Shown here: positions 26,554-35,760 of the stretch, piece by piece
Layout of the letters: each line of letters begins with the position of its first letter
Position numbering within the stretch: position 1 is the first letter of the stretch
Source: Anaeromassilibacillus senegalensis
Lineage (GTDB): Bacteria; Bacillota; Clostridia; Oscillospirales; Acutalibacteraceae
Reading direction: 5' to 3'
Length of the DNA stretch: 64,000 nt
NCBI RefSeq assembly: GCF_001261775.1
Contig: NZ_LN868536.1
Coordinates: 310,001 to 374,000, forward strand
Notes under the pieces: model-generated
The model's input: only the letters and a program-made list of their open reading frames with translations
Database searches by the model: none
What the model was told of the DNA's origin: nothing
Position numbers and translations under genes: made by a program

Positions 26554-27249
26554 ATGCCTTTGATTTACGTTGCGGACGATGAACCGAATATTCGCAAGCT
26601 GGTTGTTTTCGGATTAAAAGACGAAGGGTTTGATTCGGCGGAATTTGCGGATGGGGAAAAGCTGCTGGCCGGTGTACAGGCGCGCCGGCCGGACGCAATT
26701 GTGCTGGATTGGATGATGCCGCCGCCGGACGGTTTGGCAGTCTGCCGTACCCTGCGGGCGTCTCCGGAGACGCGGAATATTCCGATTTTAATGCTCACCG
26801 CACGCGGGGAGGAGATCGACAAGGTGCTCGGTCTGGAACTGGGTGCGGACGATTACATAGTCAAGCCCTTTGGCATGAAGGAGCTGTGCGCCCGTGTGCG
26901 CGCGGTGCTGCGCCGGGCGGAGCGCGCGGCGGAGATTCCGGAGCAGACGCTGGAATGCGGCGGCCTGAAGGTGGACATCACCCGGCATACTGTGGAGAAA
27001 AACGGCGAGAACGTTGAGTTGACCGCCAAGGAATTCGACCTGCTTGCCATGCTGATGAAGAACCGCGGCAAGGTTCTTACCCGTGACAACCTGTTGGATA
27101 AGGTGTGGGGTGTGGAATACTTTGGAGATACGCGCACCGTGGATGTTCACGTGCGCTACCTGCGCCAGAAGGTGGAAAATGACCCGGATAAGCCGGTGCT
27201 GATTCAGACGGTGCGCGGCGTGGGCTATAAATTTGCGGACCTGAAGTAG
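26554..27249 (+). CDS. phoP: Phosphate response regulator PhoP/PhoB (OmpR family)
   Basis: A 231-residue two-component regulator with receiver domain (1-120; acidic DDEP, phospho-Asp52 in VLDWMMPPPDG, Thr in LTARGEE, Lys in VKPFG) and an OmpR-type winged helix (130-230; LTAKEFDLLAMLMKNRGKVL, DVHVRYLRQKVE). Its place between phoU and phoR in a pst operon supports the phosphate role. The PhoP box at 21315-21342 is its expected target. Confidence 0.93.
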   Translation: MPLIYVADDEPNIRKLVVFGLKDEGFDSAEFADGEKLLAGVQARRPDAIVLDWMMPPPDGLAVCRTLRASPETRNIPILMLTARGEEIDKVLGLELGADDYIVKPFGMKELCARVRAVLRRAERAAEIPEQTLECGGLKVDITRHTVEKNGENVELTAKEFDLLAMLMKNRGKVLTRDNLLDKVWGVEYFGDTRTVDVHVRYLRQKVENDPDKPVLIQTVRGVGYKFADLK

Positions 27250-27370
27250 CGCCGGAGGCGGTCTCAGGATGCATGAAATATGGGGAAGCCGACCAGACAC
27301 CCCTGGTATTTACCGTAAAACGTGTATTGCGATACCGTTTCTTTGTCAGCTTTATGGGGAGGGCGTACAT

Positions 27371-29122
27371 ATGAAAAAACAGATGCTGCTGTGCAATGTG
27401 GGAATTATTCTCATCGGCTTTGTGGCGGCGTTCCTGACGGCGACCGTCCTGGTGCAGAATCAGTACCAGGAGGAGTTTACCAACCGGCTGAACGCGGCAT
27501 TGGCGGTGATTTCCACACAGGAAGACGAAGTAACGCGCCATCCACAGCAGCTGGCGCTGCAAATGGGCAACTCTCTGCACAGCGCCGGCCAGCCCATGCG
27601 CATCACCGTGCTGGACCGAATGGGCAACGTCGTTGGCGACAGTGAAAAGGAAGATATCAGGGAAAACCACTACGACCGTCCGGAGATCGTCCAGGCGCGG
27701 GAAGGCGGTTATGGATACGATACCCGCAGGAGCGCCAGCGTAGGGGTTCCCTTTTACTACGCGGCGGTGCAACTGGGCAGCGGTTATTACCTGCGCGCCG
27801 CATTGCCGCTGGAGGATTTGGAACGAACCATCCGCAAGATGTGGCTGGATGCGCTGCTGGGCGTTCTGTTCGGCGTCATCATGGTCAGTATCGCGTCCAG
27901 TTTGTTTGTGTCGTGGCTCAGCCAGCCCCTCAAGCGCATGAGTGAGGCGGCGAAGAAGCTGTCCCGGGGGGACTTTCAGACGCGGGTGCGCGGCAAGTTC
28001 AACCACGAGTTCGCGGAGCTGGCGCAGTCCTTTAACCAGATGGCAGATAACACAGAGAACGCCGTGGAGCTGCTCCGCACCAAACAGGATCAGCTGGAAG
28101 GCGTGCTGCAGGGAATGAACGACGGTGTTCTGGCGGTGAACGATCAAAATGAAATTCTGTTTTTGAACCGGCGCGCCTGTTCTTTATTGGATTGTCCGGG
28201 TTTAAAAGCGGGCGATAAGCTGGACGGCAGCCTGCTGCTGACGCGTTTGGCGGATCTGCTGGCGGAGGCCGTCCGGACGGGCGAGCCGGCCAGCCACGAG
28301 CTTTCAGACCTGCCGGAGGATCAAAAATACACCGTTTATACCGCGCCGATGGACGGGCAAAAGACGCCTGCCGCGCTCGCTGTCGTGACGGATGTTACGC
28401 GTATCCGCAAGCTGGAACAGCTGCGCAGCGAGTTTGTCTCGAATGTGACGCACGAGCTGAAAACGCCGCTGACTTCCATCCGCGGCAGCATTGAGCTGCT
28501 CAAGAGCGGCAACCGGGACGAGGAGACCCGCCGGTATTTCTATGATGTGCTGGACATTGAAGCGGAGCGGCTGCACCATTTGATCGACGACATGTTGGTA
28601 CTCTCCCAGATTGAAAACGCAAAGGAAGACCCCTCCATGCGCCCATGCAGCGTCGGTGAGGCGCTGGAGCGCTGCCTGGAGCGCGCCATGCCGTTGACAA
28701 AGGAAAACCAGGTGCAGCTTCATCTGGATGCTTCGCCGGATCTGTATGTTGCCTGCACGCCTACCCGGCTGGAACAGCTCTTCGATAATCTGATTACCAA
28801 TGCCGTCAAGTACAACGTGCAGGGTGGATCGGTCCTCGTCACCGCGCAAAAACAGCGGCAGACGGCGGTCATCCGCATTCGCGACACCGGCATTGGCATC
28901 GCAAAGGAGCATATGCCGCGCCTGTTTGAGCGCTTTTACCGCGTGGATACCAGCCGTTCGCGCGAGATCGGCGGCACGGGTCTGGGGCTGTCCATCGTAA
29001 AGCACCTGGTTGCCCTTTACGGCGGCGAAATCGGCGTGGAAAGCGTGCCCGGCAAAGGCACCGCGTTTACGGTCATTCTGCCGCTGGCCGCAAAGAGTGG
29101 AGCGGACGATTCATTGCTTTAA
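27371..29122 (+). CDS. phoR: Phosphate sensor histidine kinase PhoR
   Basis: A 583-residue membrane kinase: helix 1 (about 10-30), an extracytoplasmic sensor (about 35-160), helix 2 (about 160-185), HAMP, a PAS domain (about 240-340), HisKA with His361 in VTHELKTPLTSIRGSIELL, and HATPase (N box LITNAVKYN, G boxes DTGIGIAKEHMPRLFERFYR and GTGLGLS). It phosphorylates PhoP under phosphate limitation. I chose ATG 27371 because GGGGAGGG lies upstream; the 34 preceding codons lack membrane character. Confidence 0.93.
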   Translation: MKKQMLLCNVGIILIGFVAAFLTATVLVQNQYQEEFTNRLNAALAVISTQEDEVTRHPQQLALQMGNSLHSAGQPMRITVLDRMGNVVGDSEKEDIRENHYDRPEIVQAREGGYGYDTRRSASVGVPFYYAAVQLGSGYYLRAALPLEDLERTIRKMWLDALLGVLFGVIMVSIASSLFVSWLSQPLKRMSEAAKKLSRGDFQTRVRGKFNHEFAELAQSFNQMADNTENAVELLRTKQDQLEGVLQGMNDGVLAVNDQNEILFLNRRACSLLDCPGLKAGDKLDGSLLLTRLADLLAEAVRTGEPASHELSDLPEDQKYTVYTAPMDGQKTPAALAVVTDVTRIRKLEQLRSEFVSNVTHELKTPLTSIRGSIELLKSGNRDEETRRYFYDVLDIEAERLHHLIDDMLVLSQIENAKEDPSMRPCSVGEALERCLERAMPLTKENQVQLHLDASPDLYVACTPTRLEQLFDNLITNAVKYNVQGGSVLVTAQKQRQTAVIRIRDTGIGIAKEHMPRLFERFYRVDTSRSREIGGTGLGLSIVKHLVALYGGEIGVESVPGKGTAFTVILPLAAKSGADDSLL

Positions 29123-29149
29123 AGAGTTATAGCGTGGCGAAAATTGGAA

Positions 29150-29176
29150 GCGCATGCCGTCTAGGCATGCGCTTTT
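29150..29176 (+). terminator. Terminator after phoR
   Basis: GCGCATGCC (29150-29158) pairs with GGCATGCGC (29164-29172), followed by TTTT. Confidence 0.85.
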
Positions 29177-29291
29177 GGCTATTATCAATAAAAAGTGCTG
29201 TTGAATCTGAACAGTTTGCTTTAATTCGTGGGGGTTCCACAAAAAGACGGTTGCAATTTGTCAGAAAAAGAGTTAAAATAACAAAAAGAGA

Positions 29292-29327
29292 ACCGCACCA
29301 AAGCCGAACTTTGGTGCGGTAAATTTT
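29292..29327 (+). terminator. Hairpin just upstream of the paaK operon
   Basis: ACCGCACCAAAG (29292-29303) pairs perfectly with CTTTGGTGCGGT (29309-29320), then AAATTTTA. It lies only 20 bp before the paaK ribosome site, so it may be a second terminator or a leader attenuator. Confidence 0.6.
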
Positions 29328-29346
29328 AGGTTAGGTGGGGAGCGCC

Positions 29347-30660
29347 ATGTTCTATCAAAAAGACGTGGAAACCATGCGCCGCGCAGATATTGAGGCGCTT
29401 CAGCTGCAAAAGCTGAAGAAGATGGTGGACTATTGCTATCACAATATCCCGTTTTATCACGAGCGGTTACAGGCGGCCGGCGTGACCGGCGACAAGATAA
29501 AGACCCTGTCGGATATTCAGTACATACCGTTTACTACAAAGGACGATATCCGGGACAACTATCCCTTTGGCATGATGGCACGCCCAATGAAGGACATCGT
29601 GCGCATCCACGCGTCGTCCGGCACCACGGGCAAGCCCACGGTGGGCGTGTATACACAGGGGGATATCGATGTCTGGGCGGACCTGATCGCACGCATCGCG
29701 GCGGCGTCCGGCGTCACGCAGGATGACATCATCCAGATTTCCTTTGGATACGGCCTGTTCACGGGCGCGTTGGGCCTCCACTATGGTCTGGAAAAACTGG
29801 GCGCGACGGTCATTCCGGCGTCCTCCGGCAATACGGCGAAACAACTGATGATGTTCCGCGACTTCGGTGTGACAGGACTGGTGGCAACGCCCTCCTATGC
29901 GCTGTACCTGGGCGAGATGGTCAAGGAATCCCCGTATCCGGCCAGCGCCTACAAGCTGCGGCTGGGTCTGCTGGGCTCCGAGGGCTGCACCGAGGAAATG
30001 CGCGCGCAGATCGAAAAGAACCTGCACATGTTTGTTACAGATAATTACGGCATGACGGAGCTGGGCGGTCCCGGCGTTTCCGGCGAATGCGAGCTGCGCT
30101 GCGGCCTGCACTTCGCGGAGGACCACTTCCTGCCGGAGATCATTGACCGCGACACGCTGGAGCAGAAGGGTCCCGGCGAGGTCGGCGAACTGGTAGTGAC
30201 GACCCTGTCCCGCGAGGGCATGCCGGTGCTGCGCTACCGCACCAAGGACATTACGCGCATCAACTATGAGCCGTGCGCATGCGGCCGCACCCACGCGCGT
30301 ATGGATAAAGTAATGGGACGCACGGACGATATGCTCATCATTAAGGGCGTCAACGTCTTCCCGTCCCAGATCGAAAGCGTGCTGGTTGGCATGGAGCATG
30401 TCGGCCCGCACTATCAGCTGATCGTGCGCAAACAGAACTTCCTGGATACGCTGGAAGTGAAGGTGGAGCTGACGAGCGGGGAACTGCTGAGCAGCTACGG
30501 CGAGCTGGAAGCGGTCCAGCGCAAGATTCACGACCGCCTCAAGAGCGTACTCGGTTTGGAGACAAAGGTCACGCTGGCGGAGCCGAAGTCCCTGGAGCGC
30601 TTCCAGGGCAAGGCAAAGCGCGTGCTGGATTTACGCAATCAGCCGGAAGAAAAGGCATAA
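29347..30660 (+). CDS. paaK: Phenylacetate-CoA ligase family protein (first paralogue)
   Basis: A 437-residue acyl-adenylate enzyme of PaaK type. The AMP-binding loop is HASSGTTGKPT, the aryl pocket region is SFGYGLFTGALGLHYG, and the C-terminal hinge reads RTDDMLIIKGVNVFPSQIE. In fermenting anaerobes with Ior this enzyme can run aryl-acetyl-CoA + AMP + PPi to acid + ATP. It lies 16 nt before iorA. The C-terminal ACG-type cysteines (YEPCACGRTHARM) are usual for the family. ATG 29347 follows GGTGGGGAG. Exact acid specificity cannot be read from sequence. Confidence 0.92.
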   Translation: MFYQKDVETMRRADIEALQLQKLKKMVDYCYHNIPFYHERLQAAGVTGDKIKTLSDIQYIPFTTKDDIRDNYPFGMMARPMKDIVRIHASSGTTGKPTVGVYTQGDIDVWADLIARIAAASGVTQDDIIQISFGYGLFTGALGLHYGLEKLGATVIPASSGNTAKQLMMFRDFGVTGLVATPSYALYLGEMVKESPYPASAYKLRLGLLGSEGCTEEMRAQIEKNLHMFVTDNYGMTELGGPGVSGECELRCGLHFAEDHFLPEIIDRDTLEQKGPGEVGELVVTTLSREGMPVLRYRTKDITRINYEPCACGRTHARMDKVMGRTDDMLIIKGVNVFPSQIESVLVGMEHVGPHYQLIVRKQNFLDTLEVKVELTSGELLSSYGELEAVQRKIHDRLKSVLGLETKVTLAEPKSLERFQGKAKRVLDLRNQPEEKA

Positions 30661-30676
30661 TAAAGGGAGATATCGT

Positions 30677-32419
30677 ATGAAAGAATTATTATTGGGAAAC
30701 GAAGCGGTCGCGCGCGGCCTCTATGAGGCCGGCGTCAAGGTGGTGTCCAGCTATCCGGGCACGCCCAGCACAGAGATCACCGAAACCGCGGCAAAGTATG
30801 ATGAAATCTATTGCGAATGGGCGCCGAACGAGAAGGTCGCGGCGGAGGTCGCGGCGGGCGCGAGCTTTGCGGGCGCGCGTTCCTTCTGCGCACAGAAGCA
30901 TGTGGGCCTGAACGTGGCGGCGGACCCGCTTTTCACCATGAGCTACATCGGCGTCAACGGCGGCATGGTCTTTGGCGTGGCGGACGACCCCGGCCTACAC
31001 TCCTCGCAGAACGAGCAGGATTCCCGCAACTACGCCATCGCGGCGAAAATGCCGATGCTGGAACCTGCGGATTCCGCCGAGTGCCGCGATTATACCAAGC
31101 TGGCGTTCGACCTGTCTGAAGAGTTCGACACGCCGGTCTTTGTCCGCCTGACCACGCGCATCTCGCACAGCCGCAGCCCGGTGGAGCTGCATGAGCGCGA
31201 GGAGCATGAACTCAAGCCGTATGAGAAGAACCCGGCCAAGAACGTCATGCTGCCCGCCTTTGCAAAGCCGAAGCATCATAAGGTGGAAGAACGGCTGGTA
31301 AAGCTGGCCGATTGGGCGGAAACCTCCGGGATCAACACGGTGGAGGACAACGGCGCAGAAATCGGCGTGATCGCCGCCGGCGCGGTTTACCAGTATGCCA
31401 AGGAAGTATTGGGAGATACAGTCAACTACTTGAAGCTGGGCATGGTGCATCCGCTGCCGCTCCATATGATCCAGAATTTTGCTTCCAAAGTCAAGGAAGT
31501 CTATGTCATTGAAGAGCTGGACGATGTGATCGAGACCTTCTGCCGCAAGAACGGAATCGCCGTTCACGGCAAGGACGTCTTCCCGCGCTGTGATGAGTTC
31601 TCTCAGAACGTCATCCGCGCCTGTATGTTAAAAGAAGAGCCGGAAGTCATGTCCGTGGACGTGGAAACCCCGATGCGCCCGCCGGTCATGTGCTGCGGCT
31701 GCCCGCACAGGGGCCTGTTCTATACGCTGAAAAAGGCGAAGGTTTATGTCAGCGGCGACATCGGCTGCTACACGCTGGGCGCGTCCGCCCCGCTGAGCGC
31801 AATCGACACCTGCGTCTGCATGGGTGCGTCCGTCTCCGCGCTGCACGGTTACAATAAAGCGCGCGGCAAGGAAGCCGAGCAGAAGAGCGTCGCCGTCATC
31901 GGCGATTCCACCTTCATGCACTCCGGCGTCACGGGCCTGATCAACATTGCGTACAACCAGAGCAATTCCGTCGTGATTATTCTGGATAACTCCATTACCG
32001 GTATGACCGGCCACCAGCAGAACCCGACCACAGGCTACAATATCAAAGGAGATCCAACCGCGAAGGTGGACCTGGAGGCGCTCTGCCGCGCCGTGGGCAT
32101 CAACCGCGTGCGCGTTGTCGATCCGTACGACCTGAAAGCGGTGGACGCGGCGCTCAAAGAGGAGCTGGCGGCGGAGGAGCCCTCCGTGATCATCAGCCGC
32201 CGTCCGTGCGCGCTGCTGAAATATGTGAAGCACAAGCCCTCCCTTGTGGTGGATACGGAAAAATGCATCGGCTGTAAAGCTTGCCTGGGCATCGGATGCC
32301 CGGCCATCAGCGTGAAGAACGGCAAGGCGGCCATCGATTACACCCAGTGCGTGGGCTGTGGCGTGTGCACGACCTTGTGTCCGAAGACAGCCATCACAGA
32401 GCAGGAGGTACAGGCATGA
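30677..32419 (+). CDS. iorA: Indolepyruvate:ferredoxin oxidoreductase, alpha subunit
   Basis: A 580-residue thiamine-diphosphate enzyme subunit. The pyruvate-domain start (KELLLGNEAVARGLYEAG, VSSYPGTPSTE) is followed by the TPP-binding half (SGDIGCYTLG, GDSTFMHSG and a later NS-ITGMTGHQQNP) and a C-terminal 2[4Fe-4S] ferredoxin (CIGCKACLGIGCP, CVGCGVCTTLCP). With IorB it converts aryl-2-oxo acids from Trp, Phe or Tyr to aryl-acyl-CoA and reduces ferredoxin in the cytoplasm. Its stop overlaps iorB by 4 nt. Confidence 0.96.
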   Translation: MKELLLGNEAVARGLYEAGVKVVSSYPGTPSTEITETAAKYDEIYCEWAPNEKVAAEVAAGASFAGARSFCAQKHVGLNVAADPLFTMSYIGVNGGMVFGVADDPGLHSSQNEQDSRNYAIAAKMPMLEPADSAECRDYTKLAFDLSEEFDTPVFVRLTTRISHSRSPVELHEREEHELKPYEKNPAKNVMLPAFAKPKHHKVEERLVKLADWAETSGINTVEDNGAEIGVIAAGAVYQYAKEVLGDTVNYLKLGMVHPLPLHMIQNFASKVKEVYVIEELDDVIETFCRKNGIAVHGKDVFPRCDEFSQNVIRACMLKEEPEVMSVDVETPMRPPVMCCGCPHRGLFYTLKKAKVYVSGDIGCYTLGASAPLSAIDTCVCMGASVSALHGYNKARGKEAEQKSVAVIGDSTFMHSGVTGLINIAYNQSNSVVIILDNSITGMTGHQQNPTTGYNIKGDPTAKVDLEALCRAVGINRVRVVDPYDLKAVDAALKEELAAEEPSVIISRRPCALLKYVKHKPSLVVDTEKCIGCKACLGIGCPAISVKNGKAAIDYTQCVGCGVCTTLCPKTAITEQEVQA

Positions 32420-32997
32420 GCAACGTAAAAAGTATTATGATCGTCGGCGTGGGCGGACAGGGAACCCTGTTGACCAGCCGCGTTTTGGGCAACGCCATGC
32501 TGAACCAGGGCGTTGACGTAAAAGTTTCCGAAGTGCATGGCATGAGCCAGCGCGGCGGCTCCGTTGTGACCTATGTGCGCTATGGAGAGAAGGTCTATTC
32601 CCCGATCATCGCGCAGGGCGGCGCGGATATCCTGCTTGCCTTTGAAGCGCTGGAGGCGGCCCGCTATCTGCCGTGGCTCAAGCCGGACGGCACCGTGATC
32701 GTCAATACCCAGCAGATGGACCCGATGTCCGTCGTCACCGGGCAGAAGGAATATCCGGAGGACATCCTTGGCGAAGTGACGAAGCAGGGCGCGAAGATGG
32801 TCGCCATCGACGCGCTGGGGCTGGCGGAGCAGGCCGGTTCCGTCAAGGCGGTCAATGTGGTGCTTATCGGCGCAATGGCGAAGAAGCTCGACCTGCCCAA
32901 AGAGGTCTGGATTGACACCATCAAGGCGACCGTGCCACAGAAATTTATTGACCTGAACCTGAAGGCCTTTGAACTGGGCTACAACGCCGAAGTCTGA
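32416..32997 (+). CDS. iorB: Indolepyruvate:ferredoxin oxidoreductase, beta subunit
   Basis: A 193-residue gamma-type 2-oxoacid oxidoreductase subunit with the conserved start MIVGVGGQGTLLTSRVLG and the SEVHGMSQRGGSV loop. It completes the Ior enzyme by supplying the CoA-side domain. The start at 32416 follows GGAGGT and overlaps the iorA stop; the longer upstream frame lies within the ferredoxin codons of iorA and is not used. Confidence 0.95.
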   Translation: MSNVKSIMIVGVGGQGTLLTSRVLGNAMLNQGVDVKVSEVHGMSQRGGSVVTYVRYGEKVYSPIIAQGGADILLAFEALEAARYLPWLKPDGTVIVNTQQMDPMSVVTGQKEYPEDILGEVTKQGAKMVAIDALGLAEQAGSVKAVNVVLIGAMAKKLDLPKEVWIDTIKATVPQKFIDLNLKAFELGYNAEV

Positions 32998-33036
32998 ACA
33001 TACGGGGATCAGTTTTTGAAAAGAGGGATGATACAA

Positions 33037-34344
33037 ATGCACGGGAATTATTTTGAGCCGGAGCTGGAATGCGCCTCGCGCGAGGTGCTGCATTACATCC
33101 AGTCAAAAAAGCTGGTGAAAATGGTCCATCTGGCGTACAACAATGTTCCGCTTTATAAGAAGCGGTTTGATGAAATTGGCTTGCAGCCGGGGGATATCAA
33201 ATCCATCGACGACATCAGCAAGCTGCCGTTTACCTATAAGGACGACCTGCGCGACAACTATCCCTTTGGCATGTTTGCGGTGCCGAAGGAGCAGCTGGTG
33301 CGCATCCACGCGTCCTCCGGCACCACCGGCAAACAGACCGTTGTGGGGTATACCAGACATGACATTGACGTGTGGGCGCGCAGCGCGGCCCGCAGCATTG
33401 TAGCGGTGGGCGGCACCAAGTCGGACTATGTACATGTTTCCTACGGCTACGGCCTGTTTACGGGCGGTATGGGACTGCACTACGGTGCGGAAAAGCTGGG
33501 CGCGACGGCAATCCCGGTTTCCACCGGCAATACCAAGCGGCAGGTGCAGATCATGCAGGATTACGGTTCTGATATCCTATGCTGTACGCCGTCTTATGCG
33601 ATGTACATCGGCGAGACGGTGCGCGACATGGGGATTGATCCCAAAACACTGAAGCTGCGCGCCGGAATTTTCGGTGCGGAGCCGTGGACGGAGGAAATGC
33701 GCCGTGAAATCGAGCGATTGCTCGACATCCGTGCTTATGATATTTACGGCCTTTCAGAAATTGCCGGTCCCGGCGTTTCCTGCGAATGCCAGATGCAGGC
33801 GGGCATGCACGTCAACGAGGATATGTTCTTCCCGGAGATTATCGATCCGGAAACGGGCAAATCCCTGGCGGACGGCGAGTTCGGCGAGCTGGTCTTTACG
33901 TGCATCGGCAAAGAGGCGCTGCCGCTGATCCGTTACCGCACGCGCGATATCTGCACTTTGAACCACGAAACCTGTGAGTGCGGAAGAACCCTGGTCCGCA
34001 TGGGCAAACCGCGCGGCCGCACGGACGACATGCTGATCATCCGCGGTATCAACGTATTCCCATCCCAGGTGGAAAGCGTACTGCTGGAGCTTGGCATGGC
34101 GCCCAGCTATCAGCTGGTGATCGACCGTGTCAACAATCTGGACTGCATGGAAGTGCAGGTGGAGATGACGGAGGATATGTTCAGCGACACCGTCCGCAGT
34201 TTGGAAAGCACGGAACACAAGATTGCCAACGCACTGCAGTCCACACTGAACATTGCGGCGAAGGTCCGCCTGTTGGAACCCAAGTCCATTCCGCGTTCGG
34301 AAGGCAAAGCAAAGCGCGTCATCGACAAACGAAACAAAGGTTAA
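33037..34344 (+). CDS. paaK: Phenylacetate-CoA ligase family protein (second paralogue)
   Basis: A 435-residue paralogue of the gene at 29347, with the same HASSGTTGKQT loop, VSYGYGLFTGGMGLHYG segment and RTDDMLIIRGINVFPSQVE hinge, but diverged elsewhere. Having one ligase on each side of iorAB suggests two acid specificities (for example indoleacetate and phenylacetate). The start is ambiguous between ATG 33028 and 33037; 33037 is preferred because AAGAGGG lies 9 nt before it. Confidence 0.9.
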   Translation: MHGNYFEPELECASREVLHYIQSKKLVKMVHLAYNNVPLYKKRFDEIGLQPGDIKSIDDISKLPFTYKDDLRDNYPFGMFAVPKEQLVRIHASSGTTGKQTVVGYTRHDIDVWARSAARSIVAVGGTKSDYVHVSYGYGLFTGGMGLHYGAEKLGATAIPVSTGNTKRQVQIMQDYGSDILCCTPSYAMYIGETVRDMGIDPKTLKLRAGIFGAEPWTEEMRREIERLLDIRAYDIYGLSEIAGPGVSCECQMQAGMHVNEDMFFPEIIDPETGKSLADGEFGELVFTCIGKEALPLIRYRTRDICTLNHETCECGRTLVRMGKPRGRTDDMLIIRGINVFPSQVESVLLELGMAPSYQLVIDRVNNLDCMEVQVEMTEDMFSDTVRSLESTEHKIANALQSTLNIAAKVRLLEPKSIPRSEGKAKRVIDKRNKG

Positions 34345-34357
34345 AGGAGGAATTGGC

Positions 34358-34789
34358 ATGCAGATCCAGCAGATTTCGATTTTTGTGGAAAACAAATCCG
34401 GCCGGCTGGCGGAGATCACGGAGGCGGTCGCGGAAGTGGGCGTGGATATCCGTGCGGTTTCCATTGCTGACACCAGCGATTTCGGCATTCTCCGCCTGAT
34501 TGTCGACAAACCGAAGGAAGCGGTGGAAGCGCTGAAGGATAAGGGCATGACGGTATCCCTCACCAGCGTCATCGCCATGGGCATCAACGACCAGCCCGGC
34601 GAATTCGCCAAGGCGTTGCGCGTGTTGGCGGACAATACCATCGGCGTGGAATACATGTACGCCTTTGTCAGCCGCGAACACGGCAAGGCGTTTGTGATTC
34701 TCCGTGTGGACGACAGCAACCGTGCCGTGGAGGTGCTCAAAGAAAACGGCATCACCATTTTGAGTGCGGAAGAAATTTACGGAATGTAA
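34358..34789 (+). CDS. Tandem ACT-domain protein
   Basis: A 143-residue protein of two ACT domains (about 3-70 and 72-140; first strand QISIFVENKSGRLAEI, second INDQPGEFAKALRVL). ACT domains bind amino acids as allosteric sensors. Similar stand-alone proteins often end paaK/ior operons, so it is likely to sense an aromatic amino acid or regulate the ligases. Strong AAAGGAGG ribosome site. The long upstream frame overlapping paaK is not the start. Confidence 0.88.
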   Translation: MQIQQISIFVENKSGRLAEITEAVAEVGVDIRAVSIADTSDFGILRLIVDKPKEAVEALKDKGMTVSLTSVIAMGINDQPGEFAKALRVLADNTIGVEYMYAFVSREHGKAFVILRVDDSNRAVEVLKENGITILSAEEIYGM

Positions 34790-34813
34790 TTTTTAAAAGA
34801 TTGATACAGATAG

Positions 34814-34855
34814 AAAATACCGCTTTGCCATGTATGTGGCAAAGCGGTATTTTTT
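34814..34855. terminator. Terminator of the paaK-ior operon
   Basis: AAAATACCGCTTTGCCA (34814-34830) pairs with TGGCAAAGCGGTATTTT (34837-34853), then TT. Its A/T flanks make it usable from both strands for the convergent GNAT gene. Confidence 0.88.
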
Positions 34856-34896
34856 GCAGCACAACTATATTTTTGGGGGAAGGGGAAGACATGAAA

Positions 34897-35349
34897 TCAG
34901 CGGGATCCGTCTTTTTGCAGAAGCAGCCTTCCGCTGGAGAAGGTGTTCCGAACCCGGAATCCCAACCTGGTATACAACGCGACTGCCCTGGTGTTGGCAG
35001 TGAAGACATACAAATAGACCGGCAGATTGGTGTTCAAACAGCATTGCAGCAGAACGGCAGTTCCAATGCCTTTGTTTTGAAAGGCGGGAAGGATACACAG
35101 GTCATCCAGCTCCATTTTGCCGTTGGCAGGATGGAAATAGTAGTATCCGGCCTTTTGATTCTCATAGAGAATGCAAGTATACGCTTCGATGTGCGATTGG
35201 ATTTTTTGCCGTACCCACGTCAGTGCTTTTTCGTAATCGATGGCCTGCCGGTCTTCATAGCGGTCGATCTGCTCCTTGTTCAAGAGAAAGATGGCTTCAG
35301 CATCGGCTGCGCCGGCTGGTTCGTATGTTAATGTTATAGCGTTTTTCAT
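34897..35349 (-). CDS. GNAT family N-acetyltransferase
   Basis: A 150-residue acetyl-CoA-dependent transferase. The acetyl-CoA loop is ILPAFQNKGIGTAVLLQ, and NTRAVALYTRLGFRVRN is the late motif before the last strand. Substrate unknown. It starts 16 nt after the VOC gene and is the third member of a minus-strand group with a peptide-binding lipoprotein. Confidence 0.88.
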   Translation of the reverse strand: MKNAITLTYEPAGAADAEAIFLLNKEQIDRYEDRQAIDYEKALTWVRQKIQSHIEAYTCILYENQKAGYYYFHPANGKMELDDLCILPAFQNKGIGTAVLLQCCLNTNLPVYLYVFTANTRAVALYTRLGFRVRNTFSSGRLLLQKDGSR

Positions 35350-35365
35350 TTCGGCAGTCCTGTAC

Positions 35366-35734
35366 TCAAAGATTCAGCCCATCAATTTTCTGAAATTCAA
35401 CGGTGTAGCCGTTTGGATCTTCCAGAAAGAAGGAGTAAACCGGCTGGGAGAGATGCGGTGCCGGGCAGCTCTTGGTCTGGATGCCCAGCGCCAGGATGCG
35501 CTGGTATTCCGCGTCGACATCCTCTCTGCTGGCGCAATTCAGGGACAGACATAACTTGCCGGAGGCGGTCTGTCCGTCGCCATATTGGACAAATGCAAAC
35601 GAGCCGTGCCCAATGCCAAAAATACGGACTGTCTCCGTGGAGAAAACCGTCTGCAGGCCAATCACCTTTGTATAAAAATCCTGTGTCTCCGCGAGGTCGA
35701 GACAGGGATAAAAAGCGACCATAGATGTAATCAT
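35366..35734 (-). CDS. VOC-family (glyoxalase/bleomycin resistance-like) protein
   Basis: A 122-residue protein with two beta-alpha-beta-beta-beta modules: MVAFYPCLDLAETQDFYTKV at the N-terminus and SFFLEDPNGYTVEFQKI at the C-terminus, the usual VOC ends with the metal-ligand Glu. I chose ATG 35734 behind AAGGAAGG; an upstream ATG (35764) overlaps the preceding stop as ATGA and remains possible. The reaction cannot be predicted. Confidence 0.82.
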   Translation of the reverse strand: MITSMVAFYPCLDLAETQDFYTKVIGLQTVFSTETVRIFGIGHGSFAFVQYGDGQTASGKLCLSLNCASREDVDAEYQRILALGIQTKSCPAPHLSQPVYSFFLEDPNGYTVEFQKIDGLNL

Positions 35735-35760
35735 ATCCATTCCTTCCTTTTTGTGAACAA

